Below are positions 1 to 10,002 of a stretch of DNA of 64,000 bases, piece by piece. Every line of letters starts with the position of its first letter. Positions within the stretch are counted from its first letter, which is position 1. The stretch is from Achatina immaculata (taxonomy: Eukaryota; Mollusca; Gastropoda; Stylommatophora; Achatinidae), in the NCBI GenBank assembly GCA_009760885.1, contig CM019709.1:34248126-34312125 (forward strand). The letters are read 5' to 3'. The notes below the pieces were generated by a model, which was not told where the DNA came from, made no database searches, and worked only from the letters and a program-made list of their open reading frames with translations. The translations under genes were made by a program, and so were the position numbers.

Positions 1-996
1 CCAATGCTCCTGGAGCATACGGATCCCTTCTTTGTAAAAGCCAGCATCTTGTGGCAGTAGAAAGTGGTCTACAGCATGAATAATGTCATCATCTGAAGCA
101 AATTTGCCACCACAGACCTCGTTTTTGAGTTTGGTAAACAGGTAATAGTCCGAAGGGGCCAAATCTGGGGAATAAGGAGGATGTTCAAGAGGCTGGAAGC
201 CACATTCATGAATGGTAGCCATTGCCACCACCGACTTGTGAACTAGAGCATTGTCTTGCCGAAAGATGACTCCTTTTGTCACTTTCCCTCGACGCTTTTC
301 CTTAGTTTAACCCACAGTTGCTTCACAAGATTAGCGTAATATGCCCCGGTGACCATTCTGCCCTTTTGAAGACAGTCTACCAATAGCACACCTTCTGAAT
401 CTCAAAAGATGGAAGCCATCACTTTGCCTGCAGACAGAACCACCTTTGCTTTCTTTGGAGGTGGGGATCCACGATGTTTTCACTGCTTTGACCATTATTT
501 GGTTTCTGGTTGAAAATGATGACCCAAGTCTCATCCAAAGTCACAAATTGCTGAGAAACTTTTCAGGATGTGCATAAAAATGGCCAAGATTGTCTCGTGA
601 CATGTTGAGATGCTGTCATTTGTGATCAGCTCCAAGAAGTTTTGGGACCCATCGAGCAGAGACCTTTGTCATTTGAAGATCATTGTGAATAATGGTGTGA
701 ACATGTTCCTGGGAGATGCCCAACTCAGTAGCAGTGTACTGCTCAGTTAGTTGTCGATCCTCCGTTATCATGTCATGGATTCTGCCAGTTGTTTCATCAT
801 TGGTTACTGTTCTTGGTCTTCCTGGATGGGGATCATCTCCCTTCCATGTTTGAATTTAAGCTGCCCATTTCTTCGCTGTGCTGTAAGAAGGGGAACTCTC
901 CCCTAGAGTCTCTACCATATCCTCATGGATCTCTTTCGATGATAAGCCCTTGATGCAGAAGTAGCGAATGACTGCTCAATGAGAAATTTTATTCAT
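1..996 (-). pseudogene. Mariner transposase pseudogene
   Basis: A transposase would cut and paste the element at TA sites. Reading from an ATG at 996-994, the N-terminal helix-turn-helix region and a GRPR-like linker come first. Then follow catalytic Asp 1 in L-D-E-T-W (codon 534-532), Asp 2 in Q-D-N-A (codon 255-253) and Asp 3 in A-P-S-D-Y (codon 150-148). These are spaced 92 and 34 residues apart, the diagnostic mariner D,D34D spacing. Premature stops occur at 978-976 and 858-856, and a further stop replaces the tryptophan of an F-W-D motif between Asp 1 and Asp 2. No functional protein can be made. Confidence 0.88.
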
Positions 997-1160
997 TTTC
1001 TCAATTTCTGCCACCCCTTACCACTTCAGTAGCCTGTAAAAAAAAAAATTGGTTAAGATAATTTCTTGAAAATTGGTGTTTAATCTTACATTAACCTGAT
1101 CTACAAATGCACCTAATATCAACTGTTCTCTTATGCTGAGAACTTATCAGTCACCCCTCA
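1..1160 (-). mobile_element. Mariner (DD34D) DNA transposon, decayed, truncated by window start
   Basis: On the minus strand a mariner-type transposase reads from about 996 down past position 1. The right end near 1160 looks like the transposon's terminal repeat (AGGGGTGACT-type sequence next to a TA); the other end is outside the window. The three catalytic aspartates are all visible in one frame (see the pseudogene entry). The element is dead: several in-frame stops interrupt it. The exact right boundary is my estimate. Confidence 0.85.
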
Positions 1161-1205
1161 TATGAAAATGAAAAACATACTGTGCACTAAGCCTCAGTCG
1201 ATGAA

Positions 1206-1655
1206 CACCAGAAAGAGAGCTATTCATTGCTACATTGAACTCATATAATTGTATGGATGTGAAGCATGAACATTAGCAAAGAGCAATCTACAGGAAGCAG
1301 CGGAGATGTGGTTCATAAGAAAAATGATGAGAATACTTTGGACAGTCAAGAAAACAAATGAAGAGGTTCTAAAGCAAGGCTGGGCAAAAAAGAGAGAAAT
1401 TATGATAAAATTCAGAACACGACAGTCCAGATTTGTAGGACATGTTTTAAGAAGAGGCAAACTGGAACACTTAATGACAACAGGAAAGCTGGAGGGAAAA
1501 AGGGACAGAGGAAGACAAAGAGACAGGATACTTGATGGACTAAAAGAGTGACACAGAGCACATTCTAAAACACACCTTATAGAAAGAGCAAATGATAGAT
1601 GGTTGTGGAAATCGATGACTACCAACGCTTGATTGACATGGACCAGAGAGAGAGA
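1206..1655 (+). mobile_element. LINE remnant (RTE-like reverse transcriptase C-terminus)
   Basis: A broken reading frame (open part 1306-1551) encodes the end of a non-LTR retrotransposon polymerase. Visible are an L-Y-G-C-E-like segment, then M-W-F-I-R, R-Q-S-R-F-V-G-H and G-K-L-E-G-K-R-D-R-G-R-Q-R, a signature of RTE-type endonuclease/reverse transcriptase tails. It ends in a GAGAGAGAGA run near 1651-1658. Two other decayed relatives in the window are 20345-20645 (+) and 56945-57080 (-). Only the 3' part is present and stops interrupt it. Confidence 0.75.
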
Positions 1656-1842
1656 GAATGTAATACTGGTGTTACTCCAACTTTCACTCTGATGGTTTCT
1701 TTTCTGATGTTGTCACATATTGATAGCATAGAGTTGGGAGGAAGATTGAGTTGTAGAGTGCTCTTTCTGTTTCAGTTGTGATATGTTTGTTTTTTTTCAG
1801 TAAAAGTGTCTTTTGTCCAGTGGCTTTATTTGCTTTATTGTT

Positions 1843-2230
1843 TAATATACTTCATTACTGTTACTTTTAGCTTAGTTTTGCTAGTCTTAATGTTAAGCTC
1901 CTAGTTTATTTTACTGATAAGTTTAGTTTTGTTTTGTTACTGGTAGTTTTAACTTTATCCCACTAGGTTTTTTTTTTACTGTTAATTTTAGCTTAGTTTT
2001 GTTACTGTTAGTCTTAACATTAAGCTCCTAGTTTATTTTACTGATAATTTTAGCTTCGTTTTGTTACTGTTAGTCTTAATTTTAACCTCCTAGTTTATTT
2101 TACTGTTAATTTTAGCCTGGTTTTGTTCCTGTTAGTCTTAACTTTATTCTCATAGTTTACTTTACTGTTAACTTCAGCCTGGCTTTCCTCTTAGTCTTAA
2201 CTTTAACCTGTTAGTTTATTTTACTGTTGC
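1843..2230. repeat. ~62-bp minisatellite, T-rich, about six degenerate units
   Basis: Units contain TTTTACTGTTAATTTTAGC, then TTTTGTTACTGTTAGTCTTAA, then CTCCTAGTTTA. They recur near 1855, 1977, 2039, 2101, 2162 and 2222. The array ends directly before the polypyrimidine tract of the zinc-finger exon, so it lies in the preceding intron or upstream region. Confidence 0.8.
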
Positions 2231-2250
2231 CACAGGTTATAGTTTTTATT

Positions 2251-2268
2251 ATTTTTTTTCTTTACAGA
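2251..2268 (+). other. Predicted 3' splice site before the zinc-finger exon
   Basis: A pyrimidine-rich stretch ends in TTTACAG at 2261-2267, giving a good AG acceptor; the exon would start at 2268. Two frames stay open for a while after it: one contains an ATG at 2306 in a strong context (AACCATGG), the other becomes the zinc-finger frame from 2323. Upstream exons are not recognised in the window. Confidence 0.55.
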
Positions 2269-2568
2269 GAATTGTGTACAGATATCTGACTCTCAGCATC
2301 AAACCATGGAAGGTTCTGCTGAAAGAGCATTAGGAACACAGAGTTCATCACTGTTGGTGATACTTCTGGTGAACCTTCAGGTTCTGAACATCAGGATGGA
2401 AGTGGTATTTCATCCCAGCTGGCTCCTGAGTTTTCTAGAAAACTGAGTTTTGTTGAATGTGATAATGAAATTGATATTGGCGCCCAAAGGGGTATTTCTG
2501 ATATCAGAACAGAAAAGATTGTACCACAGTTGCCTGATGTTACTTCACAGCCAGCTTCTGGGGATAGA

Positions 2569-5031
2569 ATGATGGCAGACACGGCATCTGTGGCTACTGG
2601 CACAACTGAAGTAGCCGCAGAAGAAAGTAAGCAGCCGTTTGTGTGTCCGTGCGGTGAAAAATTTGTAAAGTCTGTACACCTTGCGGCACACAAGCGATGG
2701 TCATGTCCTCTCACAGAGAAAACGGCCCAGTGTGATCTGTGCAAGAACTGGTTTGCATCGGACATGGGTCTAAAGAGGCACATGAAGCACGCCCATGGGG
2801 GGATGTTCAGCTGCGACAGCTGTAGTTTGAGATTCCCCAACAAAATTAAACTGACTCGTCACTGGATGGAAGCCCACTATAACGAGAATGAGGGGCGGCC
2901 AAAGACGTTGAAGTGTTACGAGTGTGGTGAAGCAAACTTTGACAGCAAAGTTGAGCTGGAGTTCCATCTTGTCTTTCACAAATACGAGAAACATCAGCAG
3001 AAGATATCCCAGCATGCCTCAGCGTCCCATCACTCTGGTATCCATTTCTCTCCGTATCCTTCTCCACCTTGCCTGAGGGCCATGCGTCATCCACACCCAC
3101 ACCCATTTCATCACCATTTTGGGTTTGGGCATCCGTGGTCGCACTTTCCCATTAGACCACCGCCACCACCTCTGTTCCCGTTTATGCCTTTCTCTCCGTA
3201 TGCACGGTTTCGCCCTGGACCACCTCCAGTACCCATGCAGATTCCCACTAATGCAAACCCCTTTTCTTCAAGACAGGGTGATGATTCGTCTATAAAATCG
3301 ACACCTGAAACAAGCATATTTTATGAAACATCTAAAGCTGCGTCAGATGAATTATCTGCACGTGCTGCGAGAACTGCGGAAATGCCATCTCATACCCCAC
3401 ATCACAATCATGAGTATTTTGAACCAACGGCCTTCCCTCCATATTTTATGCATCACTTTGATCATTATAAACATGACAGATATCATCATCATAATATCAG
3501 ACATCATGAGAAGAGAAAGTGGAAGAAATATTTAAAACTAATGGTGAAAGGTAAAGTACCTCCTCTATGGGCAGGGCCCGTGCCGATGCAAGATTTGGAC
3601 ACAGAGGTCCACGAGAACCAAGGGGGCAGCACTGGTCAAGACAAGAGTACGAATAACTGCGAGTTCAAAATGGCTTGTAAGTTCTGTGACAAAATCATCG
3701 AAAAAAACAAAGTGTCATGGCATCAGAGAAAAGAGTGCCCTGTTCTCTCAGCCCACCGATGTGCCGTTTGTGACAGAGTGTTCAAAAAAAGGCACTTTCT
3801 TATCCGTCACATGCATGAGCAGAACCATTTCCTCACTGGTGCTTCCGGGGGTGCCCAGACAAATAATTCAGAAGGTGTGGATCCTACTTCTTTGTCCGGT
3901 CTGCAAGAAAAGATGAATGCCTCTTTAAAACTGAACATCCCTGAAGATTTAGAAGAATCAGAAACTGTGGAAATGGATCAGTCTGCTGGTCAGATAACAG
4001 CCTGTTCACTGGGTTTGTATAAAGAAGGCAGTGAGTCTCAGCCGGAGATGCAGAGCAAGGAAAGACTGGATACAGGCCACAGCAAAGAGAATAGAAGAAA
4101 GATTCCTGCTCTTTCTGGAGAAGAAGCTGACAGAGTTGCCTGTGAACATTTGCAGTGCAGTACATGCAAGAGAGTGTGTCAGTCCCTAGAGAATCTGACA
4201 GAGCACCTGAGAGAACACATTAACCAGGTTCTAGCAATCCAGAAGGTCAGAGAGTGGACAAGCAAGTCCTCAGAATACTTCTTCATAGAACATAACGAAG
4301 ATGAAGATGAGTTAGAGGGAGAAGGATCGACATCAACAGCAACGACCAGCTATTTCGATTCTGAGAACACTTCACTAGCCGGTTCCACTTTGCCAGACCT
4401 TGGTAGCAATTTTTCAAGTCTTGAAACAACCGGATCCAAAGACCCAAAGTGGACAAAGCCTCACAAGAAGCGAAACAAGAATCATCACAAAGGTGAGATC
4501 AACATTTGTGAATTCTGCGGGGAAAAATTTGCTTTCCGAAAGGATCTCCGTTATCACATGGAAGCCAATCACAAGGACAGCACCCTGGAGTGCCCTGTGT
4601 GTAGAAAGAAATTTAGCTGGAAAAAACGAGGAAAGTTTTACGAACGACATTTGAACTCCCACTATGGGGTGAAAGTCTTCAAACACAAATGTAGCGCCTG
4701 CGGGAAAACTTTTCTAGAAAATTCCAAACTACGAGCCCACATGTCACTCCACAACAACGAACTGTTACATAAATGCACTGTCTGCGGAAAGGGATATGCA
4801 AATAAATCTAGTCTTGTCCGTCATGAAAGGAAGCACACAGGCGTGAAGCCGTATCAGTGCGAGATCTGTCAGGAAGGGTTTTTGGAAAAAAGAGAACTCC
4901 TGAGACATTCGACGACTCACACAGGGGTGTCTCCTTTCAGCTGCAGTGAGTGTGGTCACGGTTTTACCTTGAAGACATCTCTCATGTCACACATGAAGAA
5001 AAAACACTCTGAGAAAGAGAAGCCTCTGTAG
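2569..5031 (+). CDS. Multi-C2H2 zinc-finger protein, large terminal exon
   Basis: Probable nuclear DNA-binding protein, 820 codons from the first in-frame ATG (2569) to TAG (5029-5031), uninterrupted. Fingers begin at about residues 26 (degenerate), 55, 82, 116, 370 (C2HC-like), 398, 530, 647, 675, 708, 736, 764 and 792. The last three are joined by T-G-V-K-P-Y / T-G-V-S-P-F linkers, the classic TGEKP type. Between fingers 4 and 5 lie Pro/His-rich segments (HPHPHPFHHH, six prolines, HHHNIRHH). Between 7 and 8 is an acidic Ser/Thr-rich linker (N-E-D-E-D-E-L-E-G-E). The frame is open upstream to 2323 without an ATG, so the true N-terminus may start earlier (ATG 2306 plus a 1-base frame change) or on another exon. 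I do not recognise a named orthologue. Confidence 0.9.
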   Translation: MMADTASVATGTTEVAAEESKQPFVCPCGEKFVKSVHLAAHKRWSCPLTEKTAQCDLCKNWFASDMGLKRHMKHAHGGMFSCDSCSLRFPNKIKLTRHWMEAHYNENEGRPKTLKCYECGEANFDSKVELEFHLVFHKYEKHQQKISQHASASHHSGIHFSPYPSPPCLRAMRHPHPHPFHHHFGFGHPWSHFPIRPPPPPLFPFMPFSPYARFRPGPPPVPMQIPTNANPFSSRQGDDSSIKSTPETSIFYETSKAASDELSARAARTAEMPSHTPHHNHEYFEPTAFPPYFMHHFDHYKHDRYHHHNIRHHEKRKWKKYLKLMVKGKVPPLWAGPVPMQDLDTEVHENQGGSTGQDKSTNNCEFKMACKFCDKIIEKNKVSWHQRKECPVLSAHRCAVCDRVFKKRHFLIRHMHEQNHFLTGASGGAQTNNSEGVDPTSLSGLQEKMNASLKLNIPEDLEESETVEMDQSAGQITACSLGLYKEGSESQPEMQSKERLDTGHSKENRRKIPALSGEEADRVACEHLQCSTCKRVCQSLENLTEHLREHINQVLAIQKVREWTSKSSEYFFIEHNEDEDELEGEGSTSTATTSYFDSENTSLAGSTLPDLGSNFSSLETTGSKDPKWTKPHKKRNKNHHKGEINICEFCGEKFAFRKDLRYHMEANHKDSTLECPVCRKKFSWKKRGKFYERHLNSHYGVKVFKHKCSACGKTFLENSKLRAHMSLHNNELLHKCTVCGKGYANKSSLVRHERKHTGVKPYQCEICQEGFLEKRELLRHSTTHTGVSPFSCSECGHGFTLKTSLMSHMKKKHSEKEKPL

Positions 5032-5254
5032 ATCCGAGGATATTAACATGACGCCCGAGTTTATCTGATGAAGTTTGGTTTTTGTGTACTCAGATAATGG
5101 CCTCGACTGTGATGTTTATTTATAGAGACTTAATTTTGTGATTATTATCACATTTGATAGACATTTCAGAGTAGCATCATAGATTTTGACAGACAAAAAC
5201 TCTCAGAACTATGCATGCATGGCATTTAGTAAACATAAAGTTAGCCCGGTCGTG
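5032..5254 (+). other. Proximal 3' flank / likely 3'UTR of zinc-finger gene
   Basis: AT-rich sequence after the stop codon, without a coding signal. No canonical AATAAA appears before the following repeats; AATAAA occurs at 7361 and near 7812, so the transcript end cannot be fixed. Confidence 0.35.
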
Positions 5255-5468
5255 CTTAGAAGCGTCTAAGGAATATGGTAATAAGGTGCTGTATTTTCTT
5301 TAACAGCACAGTAGAGGTATATGTGGTCAGTCTTTTGCTTCTTATCTGCAGTAAGGGGCGTTCAACCAGTTCCATGGCTGGTTGACAGGAGTGCCTCCAA
5401 CCAGAAGTCAAACTACCTATCATGACCATGTAGGACAAATGTACCGCCCGCTTCGCCACTCGGGCACA
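5255..5468 (-). mobile_element. tRNA-derived SINE (SINE-A), diverged
   Basis: Read on the minus strand, it starts with TGCCCGAGTGGCGAAGCGGG, a tRNA-like A box, and continues into the same body as the better copies at 9615-9868 and 51062-51315 (minus). The B box is degraded in this copy. Confidence 0.7.
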
Positions 5469-5659
5469 GAATTTGTGACTTCTGGCGGGTTTTCATCTAC
5501 TTACATAAACTGGTCATTGCCTTTATGAAGATATAAATATATTCAGAGTTGTTTGAAGTTATAAAGGTATTTTTTCTGTTATCCAGTTCTGCACGAGTAG
5601 TACTTAATTTATCCTAGTTGAATCATGTGATCAGAATTGTTGCAGTTAAATTGTTTCTC

Positions 5660-6262
5660 AGAATATTTTTATTTTTAAAAGAGCATTGTGTTTCTCAGAT
5701 TTGTTGTAAGTCGATTGTTTCTCAGATTTGTTGTAAGTCGATTGTTTCTCAGATTTGTTGTAAGTCGATTGTTTCTCATATTTGTTGTAAGATGAGATTG
5801 TGTTTCTCAGAATTTTTTAAAGGGGATTGTGTTTTTCAGATTTCTTGCAAGTGGAATGTTTTTTTTTTTTTTTCAGATTTTCTGCAAGTGGACTGTTTCT
5901 CATAATTGTTGTAAGATGATTGTATTTCTCAGATTTGTTGTACGAGGAATGTACATATCAGATTTGTTGTAAGATGTGTTTTTTCAGATTTGCTGTAGGA
6001 TATTGTGTTTTTTCAAATATATTGTAAGATGATTGTGTTTCTCAAATATATTGTAAGATGATTGTGTTTCTCAGATTTGTTGTAAGATGTTTGTGTTTCT
6101 CAAATTTGTTGTAGGAGGATTGTGTTTTTTTTTTTCAGATTTGTTATAAGAGAATTGTGTTTTTCAGATTTATTGTAGGATTGTGTTTCTCAGATTTGTT
6201 GTAAGTGGACTGTGTTTTTCAGAACTGTTGCAAGTAGATTATGTTTCTCAGAATTGTTACAA
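5660..6262. repeat. ~27-bp minisatellite (TTGTTTCTCAGATTTGTTGTAAG type)
   Basis: About twenty units of 25-35 bp. Early units (5690-5790) are nearly identical at 27 bp; later ones diverge and contain T-run expansions. It is interrupted on its right side by the LINE insertion at 6283. Confidence 0.85.
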
Positions 6263-6282
6263 AGTCCAGTATGACATGTAAT

Positions 6283-6499
6283 CTCTGTCTCCCTCTCTCT
6301 GAGCCTTAAGTGCCCAGGCCACATGGGGCTTCCGCAAGGGTTTTCCACAAATGCCTGTCCTTTGCCTTTTTTTCTGCTCTAGCCCAGGTTTGCCCTCTAT
6401 TGCTCAACATCCTTTCTGTTGTTTTTCTCCATGTCTCTTTTGGTCTACCCTTACTTCTGTTCCCCTGTGGTGTCCATCTTAATGCTATTTTTGGTAGTG
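6283..6499 (-). mobile_element. LINE-G 3' end with (GA)n tail and 15-bp target-site duplication
   Basis: On the minus strand this encodes the C-terminal tail (S-L-P-K-I-A-L-R-W-T-P-Q-G, G-R-P-K-E-T-W) of a non-LTR retrotransposon. It ends in a degenerate GA tail (CTCTGTCTCCCTCTCTCT on the plus strand). The 15-bp sequence AGTATGACATGTAAT flanks it perfectly at 6268-6282 and 6500-6514. It is a 5'-truncated, recent insertion; one base change (R to K) distinguishes its W-R-K-T-T-E from other copies. Confidence 0.9.
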
Positions 6500-6624
6500 A
6501 GTATGACATGTAATAATAAACCTTTAACGTGTACGGAATTACATATGTTTGTACATGTCTGTGTCAGTGAATCTGTCCTTTCATTCAATTTATCCTATGC
6601 ATAATTTGTATCGTGAAAGTACTG

Positions 6625-6990
6625 TACAGGATGTCCGTAAATTATCCACCTGATAACTGTCGTCCATTTGAAAAAAAGAAAAAAATGCAATCAAGTGTAA
6701 TGGAGTTACTTTGTAGTGACATCGACATCAGAAAGATTGTCAGCATTCTGTACCATCATGCTTTGCTAGAAAACAGTCAAAATGGCGGGCATCCAAGACA
6801 AGACAGCGTGTGCGTCATGTGGTTAGGGGGAGCAGAATCTCCTGCGACTTGTTGAGTGTTTTTATAGGAAAGAATTCAAGCAGGATCCACCTGCTGAATG
6901 CAGTGGTATAACTTTTTATTCCTGAAACACTTTTTTTGTTTTTTGTTTTTCAATAATCAGGTCAATAAGTTCCGGACACCTGGTATTTCT
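6625..6990. mobile_element. MITE with ~32-bp terminal inverted repeats, TA target
   Basis: The left end (CAGGATGTCCGTAAATTAT...ACCTGAT) and the reverse complement of the right end (CAGGTGTCCGGAACTTATT...ACCTGAT) are similar over about 32 bp, with TA on each outer side. The inside has no transposase. The CAGG(G)TGTCCG-type end is typical of mariner/IS630-superfamily elements, so I infer a non-autonomous relative. Confidence 0.6.
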
Positions 6991-7395
6991 AGTTCATAGA
7001 TTCAACATTTTCAGGTTAAACGATGCATTTTTATCACGTTGATTTTTTTTTTTTTTTTTAATTACGTCACTGAAATTCATTAAGTTTCTGAAGAAAATAA
7101 TTGTGCGTTCCATGGCAGATAGGCAAATATGCTAAAATGAATATTTACAGTTTAAAGTTTTGTAAAAATGGAAATAATTTTGAAATGCTTAATTAAGCAC
7201 ATTTCAACATGATCATTCTGTTGGTTAATCATTGTAGATTATAAAATGTCTAGGTAAGTTAAACACAGACCTAAGAAAGTTCATTTTAAAAAAATGGAAT
7301 GGGGGGAGGGAGGAGAATCAGTACAGTGTAACTCACCAAACTACCATTTCCGATATTTGGAATAAAGATAATTAATGTTGGTGTAATCATCACTC
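6991..7395. other. No gene recognised
   Basis: AT-rich sequence with a T-run near 7045-7060 and a candidate AATAAA at 7361; no coding or repeat family assigned. Confidence 0.4.
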
Positions 7396-7397
7396 AT

Positions 7398-7742
7398 TGG
7401 GGTGAAGACGCTGTCAGATTAGGCAGTCATTGATAACATGATATGCTAGCATCAGGGTAGTGAACCATAGCTGACCAAGACCCTGTACCACCTCTCCATT
7501 GGCACCCCCAGTAACAGGCATAGCATGGCTAATGAGGCAGGGATTGCCATAGTCTCCATGGTGGTGGAGTCTGCTAAAGAAGCACTGCACACCCCCTGCT
7601 TTTTTAGCTGTACTCTGACTGAAAAAGTAGCTGTCATAACCCGCTCATGCACCGATAGGGTGCTGTACCTCAACACCTCCGCAGCATCGGCTGTGAGGAA
7701 CACCAGCTCGCAGTTACAGGGAGATAGTACAAGACAAGAAAA
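7398..7742 (+). repeat. D-repeat (short interspersed element), full length
   Basis: A ~340-bp unit beginning GGTGAAGACGCTGTC, passing GCTGACCAAGACCCTGT, GGTGGTGGAGTCTGCTAAAG and CAGCATCGGCTG, and ending TTACAGGGAGATAGTACAAG. The same unit occurs at 17928, 31465, 35705 and 49755 (plus), and at 11265, 12072, 19480/19985 and 57575 (minus). The end grades into GTACAA-type simple repeats, which makes it the 3' end of a SINE-like retroelement. I see no clear A/B box. Confidence 0.85.
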
Positions 7743-8060
7743 GTCAAGTCATCACTCATTACTCTACTCTCTGTTGTGAACTTATAATAATGTAATGAGG
7801 GATAATTTATGAAATAAACAGCAGTAAACAAACCTGGCACTAGAATAGTTCTTAAACAGTACTGGTTTTTTAGACATTGGGAGAGACTGCCTTGAGATGC
7901 AGTCTCTGCTGCCTCCTGTTGGTTTTAGTGCCAACAGTGTTCAAAGTGTGGCTGATTGCTTACTGGCCTGACTGACATTCTCCTGTCTAACCATAAAATA
8001 CAGATCTTCTTTGTTCTGCCTGCGAGTGACGATCTTCTTCGTACACACATTGGCGATGAT
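7743..8060. other. No gene recognised
   Basis: Non-coding, AT-rich; AATAAA near 7812 could be a poly(A) signal for the upstream plus-strand gene but nothing else supports this. Confidence 0.35.
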
Positions 8061-8062
8061 TT

Positions 8063-8437
8063 TTACGATGCGCCTTCTGGCTGGGTACCTCCGACTTCAG
8101 CACCTTTCCTTGCTAGGGCAGACTGCGGTCTTGCTCGGACTGCCATGAAGACAGTGGTATAGGCTGGCCTGGTCAAAACTTTGTTTTCCAGCCTCTGGTG
8201 GCTGTGCTTAAGCCCCTTCTCCATGTCAGATCCAGCATGCAACACTGGCTGGCCAGATGGCTTTGAGACAGTTCCACAGAGACGCTCCAACTTTGGGATG
8301 AGGAATCTGACAAGTGCCTCAATGATATCCATTCCCCACCACCTGTAGTCTGTTGGCTCTGTTTTGTTTACATCATTCTGATAGCCATTGTTGTAAAGAC
8401 CCATTGGCTTGTTACGTCCTGGATTCATTGGTTTCAC
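8063..8437 (-). other. Unassigned 124-codon open frame, probably repeat-derived
   Basis: Open from ATG 8437 to the end near 8063 on the minus strand. It has a moderately normal composition (W-W-G-M-D-I-I-E-A-L near residue 33; G-G-T-Q-P-E-G near the end) but no domain I recognise, no splice sites that fit, and no neighbour to explain it. The right-hand third is more GC-rich than its surroundings. It could be part of an interspersed repeat or a chance frame. Confidence 0.25.
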
Positions 8438-8439
8438 AC

Positions 8440-9290
8440 CAGATTTTCCTCATCCCTGCTGCAATCTCCATGTCCCCATCCAACCTGACATTACATTTTA
8501 CAAAAATAACAGTTACAATCAGCGTTGATTGCTACAGGTTTCTGGGCTACGGAAGTAGGTCAGAGTTTTAAAACAGATCTATGTTCCGTGCCTCACAAAG
8601 ACTATTTTAAGATAAGTGTATTCTTAATGCAGTTGTTCCCAGGGGAGCAAGTGATGATAATTGAACCCATGTTATTTCAGTGCATCACTGCACTATATGG
8701 TACAGTTGGCAGGCTCAGAGAAGAGAGGGAAGATGCCAAGTTTCATGCACAAAGAAAAAGGAATTTAGATGGAGCTTTTTTTTGCCAGTCTGACACAGAA
8801 AGCCTCAACTGTAATTCAGCCTAAACTATGATTTCAAAACATCCAGGGGGGAATGGATCGAAAAAAAGATGGTCCCAGTACTTGAATATGAAGTATAATA
8901 GGCTGTACTGTTTTAAATGGGAGTGCTCAAGATAGGATCAACAAACAAATGTGCATATGGTACCATTAAGATGACAACAGGCTACATACTGTCCAATATA
9001 TGAGCAGCAGAGAAGCAAATATGGCAAACTGTCACAGTAAGAAAAGCAAACTGTATGAAGATGTCCATGCCTTCCAGACCAGCTACTTCAGAAGTATACA
9101 AGTCAACATCTGAAACTGTTTGAAGAAGAAGAAGAAGGAACAGAGTGTAATAGTTATCTGAATTTTGCCACAACTGCGCTGTCTCAATGACCAACACAGA
9201 AAATCCAGTAGGGGTAAGGTTTTGGTGAAACAAAATTTCGGGAAATATCTGCTCGTCATCTCCTCATGGAAATTCAGGATTCATAGTTTC
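8440..9290. other. No gene recognised
   Basis: AT-rich; only short chance frames. A GAAGAAGAAGAAGAAGG run is at 9122-9137. Confidence 0.4.
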
Positions 9291-9293
9291 TAT

Positions 9294-9515
9294 TGAGGGC
9301 GGCATGGCCGTGTGCTCAGAACACCAGGTTTCTCATTCAGGAGGTGCGGGTTCAAATTGCGGTGTAGGGTTTTTTAAATGCGGGGAATGAAACTATTAAC
9401 CAAGACTGCACACGCCACAGCAGGTGCTCTAGGTAGATGGCTGCTAATCGCTGAACTTAAAGTGTTCCCCAGTGGACATAAAGGAACCAGTACATACCTT
9501 GTATGCTGTAGTTGA
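9294..9515 (+). mobile_element. tRNA-derived SINE (SINE-C)
   Basis: Head GGCATGGCCGTGTGCTCAG and, about 45 bases on, GGGTTCAAATTGC, which fit degenerate A and B boxes of an RNA polymerase III promoter. A non-tRNA body of about 150 bp follows. Only one copy seen here. Confidence 0.6.
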
Positions 9516-9614
9516 TAGTTGACAAGTTTTCTGTTAGACATCGTAGTCCTCCTTGCAGTATGCTATGTAGCTTGTTTATTGTTCAGTATTCACATATATA
9601 TTTATTGACATATA

Positions 9615-9868
9615 GTAAAAAGTAAAGGTAACCCTGTCATGCCTTAGAGGCACATAGGGATATGGTGTTAGTGCCCATATTTTCCTTGACCTGTCAGCAC
9701 ACTAGAGGGTGATATGGTCAGTATTTTTACTTTTCCTTCCCCAACTCCAGAGGAAGTCGGGTACCCATTTCTACAGCTGGGTAACTGGGGTGCCGCTGGC
9801 CAGATTCGAACCCCTGACCATCGCCATGAGAGACCAGTGCACTAACCACTTCGCCACTCAGACACCCT
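9615..9868 (-). mobile_element. tRNA-derived SINE (SINE-A), best copy
   Basis: On the minus strand: GGGTGTCTGAGTGGCGAAG, then TGGTTAGTGCACTGG, then the intact B box GGTTCGAATCTGG. This gives a complete tRNA-like head (Leu/Ser-like by its TGGCGAAGTGG A box), followed by a body with GTCAGGAAAATATGGGC-type sequence. Related to 5255-5468 and 51062-51315. Confidence 0.85.
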
Positions 9869-10002
9869 ATTGACATATGAGAGAACTTTTATTACAGTAC
9901 AAATTTGTCTACATATGTGGGGCTGTTTTTTTTTTTTTTTTCTGAAAGAAACAAAAATCCCACAAAAAAAAAAAAAAATTGTAATGGGTGATATTTATTC
10001 AT

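Noticed and set aside
9790..9866. A genuine tRNA gene on the minus strand
   Set aside because: A and B boxes are good, but the acceptor stem does not close and the sequence continues into a body shared with other copies; it is a SINE head.
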